From Calidifontibacillus erzurumensis (GTDB taxonomy: Bacteria > Bacillota > Bacilli > Bacillales > Bacillaceae_J), in the NCBI RefSeq assembly GCF_013303125.1, contig NZ_JABTTE010000016.1:1-64000 (forward strand): a DNA stretch of 64,000 nt, in the 5' to 3' direction. Under the pieces are notes generated by a model. That model did no database searches. It was not told the origin of the DNA and saw nothing but the letters and a program-made list of their open reading frames with translations. Both the position numbers and the translations under genes were made by a program. Positions 61,658 to 64,000 of this stretch are shown here, in pieces. How positions within the stretch are numbered: the stretch's first letter is position 1; every line of letters starts with the position of its first letter.

Positions 61658-62806
61658 TCATCCGTTTATTTTCAACAGCTTCAATGGATCTTGCTTTAAA
61701 GCGAGGCTAATTGGATAGATGGCAGTTAAGATGGAAACAATAATCGTTGCCGATATAATTATGAGTATTTGGTTCCAAGAAATGATGGCAAAAAACTCAA
61801 ATTCGCTCATCATCCCATTGAAAATATTAGCTAGCGCTATACCAATCATAATGCCAATTAAACTGCCGATAATAGCTATAGCTACTGTTTCCATCACTAA
61901 AATTTTGCTTATCATTGCACGATTAAAACCGATGGCGCGCCAAAGTGAGAATTCATTTCGCCTTTCTTCCGTTTGAGAAAGAAGGGTAACAAAAATAACT
62001 GCAGTTCCTAACAATGTGACAGCAATAAAGATATAAGGCGTGATTTTTGCAATTTCACTAATGATTTCTGCTTTTTCATCAATTGTACTTTCAACTTTTG
62101 ACCAAGACCAGCCAAGCGGGACATGTTCTTCTTTCATGACGGCTTGATAAGGTAAAGCTGCTTCTACAAAATCAATTCCATTAGCGAAAAACGGGTGATT
62201 AATAGATGTAAACATCAGTTGATCATCAATATGGCCAGTATAGTGAAGGTATCCTGATACAACAAAAGTTTCCTCACTCCCATTAAGAGAAAGGTTAAGC
62301 GTATCACCTTCGTACAAATTATATTTTTGGGCAATATCATAGCCGATTAAAATTTCTTTTTCTGCATTTGGCCAGGATCCCCACACTTTCCACCAAGGTT
62401 TTAATTTCTTTTCTTCTTCCAAGTCAATTCCGACTAGTGCATAAGTTTTATTATCATCTTGATTCACAACTGCTTGAACAGCACGAGGACTAATTCCGAT
62501 AAAATGGTTGTTGCTTTTTTCTTTTATGCTGACGAACTCATCTTTCGATAGTTTTTCTGATTGGACATTGCTATTTATAAATAAAGGGACTCCGCGATAC
62601 GAAATTTGTTCGGTTTTATTTTCGTTGGATAAAATATAAACTTCCCCGTACCTTTCTAAATTTTCTTTGACGGACTCTTTCATTCCTTGGTAAGAAGCGA
62701 GGACAACAGTAATCATTAAAACGCCTAAAATTGTACCAGTAAGTAAAATAGCTGTATGTTTGCGCCGCTTTTTTAGTCCTACAAAAACGAGTTGAAGCCA
62801 GCTCAT
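61658..62806 (-). CDS. FtsX-like ABC permease
   Basis: This 382-residue permease has an N-terminal membrane helix (about 18-40), a long extracytoplasmic domain (about 45-245) and three C-terminal helices (about 255-375), the MacB/FtsX layout. It overlaps the ATPase stop by four bases. With the ATPase and the other permease at the window edge it forms a three-part exporter or lipoprotein/peptide-related transporter. The cargo is not visible. Confidence 0.88.
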   Translation of the reverse strand: MSWLQLVFVGLKKRRKHTAILLTGTILGVLMITVVLASYQGMKESVKENLERYGEVYILSNENKTEQISYRGVPLFINSNVQSEKLSKDEFVSIKEKSNNHFIGISPRAVQAVVNQDDNKTYALVGIDLEEEKKLKPWWKVWGSWPNAEKEILIGYDIAQKYNLYEGDTLNLSLNGSEETFVVSGYLHYTGHIDDQLMFTSINHPFFANGIDFVEAALPYQAVMKEEHVPLGWSWSKVESTIDEKAEIISEIAKITPYIFIAVTLLGTAVIFVTLLSQTEERRNEFSLWRAIGFNRAMISKILVMETVAIAIIGSLIGIMIGIALANIFNGMMSEFEFFAIISWNQILIIISATIIVSILTAIYPISLALKQDPLKLLKING

Positions 62807-63489
62807 TTCAAAACCGCCTCATTAATTGCGCCGTCTTTCATTTCAAACATACGGTTGCCGTACGAGGCATATTCCAGTTGATGGGTAATGAATAAAATCG
62901 TCTGTCCTTTTTTATTTAAAGCGGCAAATAAATCCATAATTTCTTTGCTCGTTTTTGAATCTAAATTACCGGTCGGCTCATCGGCAAGAAGCAGCGATGG
63001 ATTCGTTACAATTGCTCTAGCAATCGCCACCCGTCCTTGTTCACCTCCAGAAAGCTGGTTGGGATAGCGGTTGGCCTTATCAGCTAAACCAACTTGCTCA
63101 AGCATGAATTTTGCCCGTTCAATTTGTTCCTGTATTGCAATTTTTCGCGGCACTAATGGCAGCATTATATTTTCTAAAGCAGTCAAATAAGGAATTAAAT
63201 GCATATGTTGAAAAACAAAGCCGATATGCTTTTGTCTAAATTCCGTCAGCTCTTCTTTCGATAGATTATAAAGATCAATGTCTTTAAAGACGACCTTGCC
63301 AGTTGTTGGCTCCTGCAAGCCGCCGCAAATGGTCAGCAATGTGCTTTTACCGGAACCGGAAGGGCCGATAATCGAAACGAAATCGCCTGTATGAATTGAA
63401 AAAGAAATTCCTTTCAGAATATCCACTTCTGTTTGTCCATCCTGGAATTTTTTGTACACATCTTCAAGTGTGAGCAGCACATTTGTCAT
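62803..63489 (-). CDS. ABC transporter ATPase (LolD/MacB-like)
   Basis: This protein of about 228 residues has Walker [11 protein letters not shown]-loop [11 protein letters not shown], signature LSGGEQGR, Walker [13 protein letters not shown] and H-loop ITHQ, the typical MacB-like set. The start is ATG 63489; the GTG at 63498 sits in the AAAGGTG ribosome binding site. It couples to both neighbouring permease genes. Confidence 0.93.
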   Translation of the reverse strand: MTNVLLTLEDVYKKFQDGQTEVDILKGISFSIHTGDFVSIIGPSGSGKSTLLTICGGLQEPTTGKVVFKDIDLYNLSKEELTEFRQKHIGFVFQHMHLIPYLTALENIMLPLVPRKIAIQEQIERAKFMLEQVGLADKANRYPNQLSGGEQGRVAIARAIVTNPSLLLADEPTGNLDSKTSKEIMDLFAALNKKGQTILFITHQLEYASYGNRMFEMKDGAINEAVLK

Positions 63490-63502
63490 TATTACCACAC
63501 CT

Positions 63503-64000
63503 TTACCATTTTTTTAATGCTTCAACCGGATCAATCGTAGTGGCATATCTTGTCGGTCCAATCGATGCAATCCAAATCATTAATACAGCTAAAACAATGG
63601 TCCCTAATACTGCTTCCCAATGTGTGGCAACAAGCGCTTGATCTTTAAACCATATCGCAATAACGGCCGCATCGATCCCTAAACCAATCAGATAGCCAAA
63701 AACGCCTCCAATCAACCCCATCAAGGAAGCCTCTGTTAAAATAAGCAAATCTATCTGTTTATTAGGAAAACCAATTGTCCTTAATAAGCCAATTTCAGCA
63801 CTACGTGTACGGACATATGAAGACATCATTCTCATTAATACATAAATGCCGGAAACAATGATGATAATGGCGACAGTATAAAAAAACATTCGGAACTTAT
63901 CGATTGTTTCCTCGCGTGCAAGTGCAATATCTTGCAATGGCTTTACATCTACATCTTTCATGTCAGAGCGAATATTGCCTGCAATATTATAGATTGGACA
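63503..64000 (-). CDS. FtsX-like ABC permease, partial at window edge
   Basis: The visible 165 codons, open to the last base of the window, encode the C-terminal part of an ABC permease: a membrane helix (FFYTVAIIIIVSGIYVLM), then SSYVRTRSAEIGLLRTIGFPNKQIDLLIL and two further helices ending in PTRYATTIDPVEALKKW, the usual FtsX family ending. The start lies outside the window. It precedes the ATPase by 13 bases. Confidence 0.88.
   Translation of the reverse strand, partial: CPIYNIAGNIRSDMKDVDVKPLQDIALAREETIDKFRMFFYTVAIIIIVSGIYVLMRMMSSYVRTRSAEIGLLRTIGFPNKQIDLLILTEASLMGLIGGVFGYLIGLGIDAAVIAIWFKDQALVATHWEAVLGTIVLAVLMIWIASIGPTRYATTIDPVEALKKW

Overview
The window comes from a low-GC, endospore-forming Firmicute, most likely a member of the Bacillaceae. 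The evidence is AT-rich DNA with strong AGGAGG-type ribosome binding sites, frequent GTG/TTG starts, a gerA-type spore germination operon, an OpuA-type betaine transporter, a YkkC/YkkD exporter pair, a B. subtilis-like kamA/yod lysine degradation cluster, and Bacillus-type regulatory sites (cre-like, Fur-like, BirA-like, guanidine-I riboswitch). The genus cannot be fixed from sequence alone.

Layout. 0.2-4.7 kb: a MaoC-like hotdog protein, arginase, an EamA transporter, two coupled small membrane proteins, then a guanidine-I riboswitch with its terminator ahead of two SMR subunits. 4.9-10.7 kb: fruR-fruK-fruA followed by ptsH and ptsI, so fructose uptake sits beside the general PTS proteins. 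11.2-12.4 kb: an SRPBCC protein and an acyl-CoA thioesterase. 12.9-22.8 kb: a lysine catabolic block with a sigma-54 activator, ablB, then kamA-yokU-yodT-yodS-yodR-yodQ and a second class III aminotransferase. A near-perfect -24/-12 promoter and a distal inverted repeat lie before kamA. 22.8-28.2 kb: cell-envelope genes (a secreted conserved domain, an L,D-transpeptidase, a polysaccharide deacetylase, an acyltransferase) with YjbQ and a nitroreductase between them. 28.3-33.4 kb: bioY with a BirA-like operator, then a compact acyl-CoA module (AMP-ligase, thiolase-like protein, two hotdog proteins, SDR).

33.7-39.9 kb: a CysJ-like reductase without its FMN domain, a Fur-box-preceded iron(III) ABC transporter and an MscS channel. 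40.3-46.6 kb: a secreted stalk-domain protein, a degenerate GGDEF protein, a frameshifted YitT gene, a small Ala/Gln-rich protein, a lipoprotein, a remnant region with a 29-bp direct repeat, and a two-component system. 46.9-50.7 kb: a GbsR-type regulator divergent from opuAA-AB-AC. 51.0-54.9 kb: isoaspartyl dipeptidase, a second EamA transporter, and a CshA-like RNA helicase. 55.3-59.0 kb: a germinant receptor operon in B-A-C order. 59.5-64.0 kb: a small membrane protein, a Ser/Thr kinase coupled to a His/Ser/Tyr-rich small protein, and a permease-ATPase-permease ABC system cut by the window edge.

The most unusual items are: a family of GC-rich 46-47-bp tandem repeats in two convergent intergenic regions, in opposite orientations; the 28.9-33.4 kb acyl-CoA module, whose thiolase lacks the second catalytic cysteine; the FMN-less CysJ homologue; the degenerate GGDEF protein; the broken yitT; and the kinase/His-rich small-protein pair.
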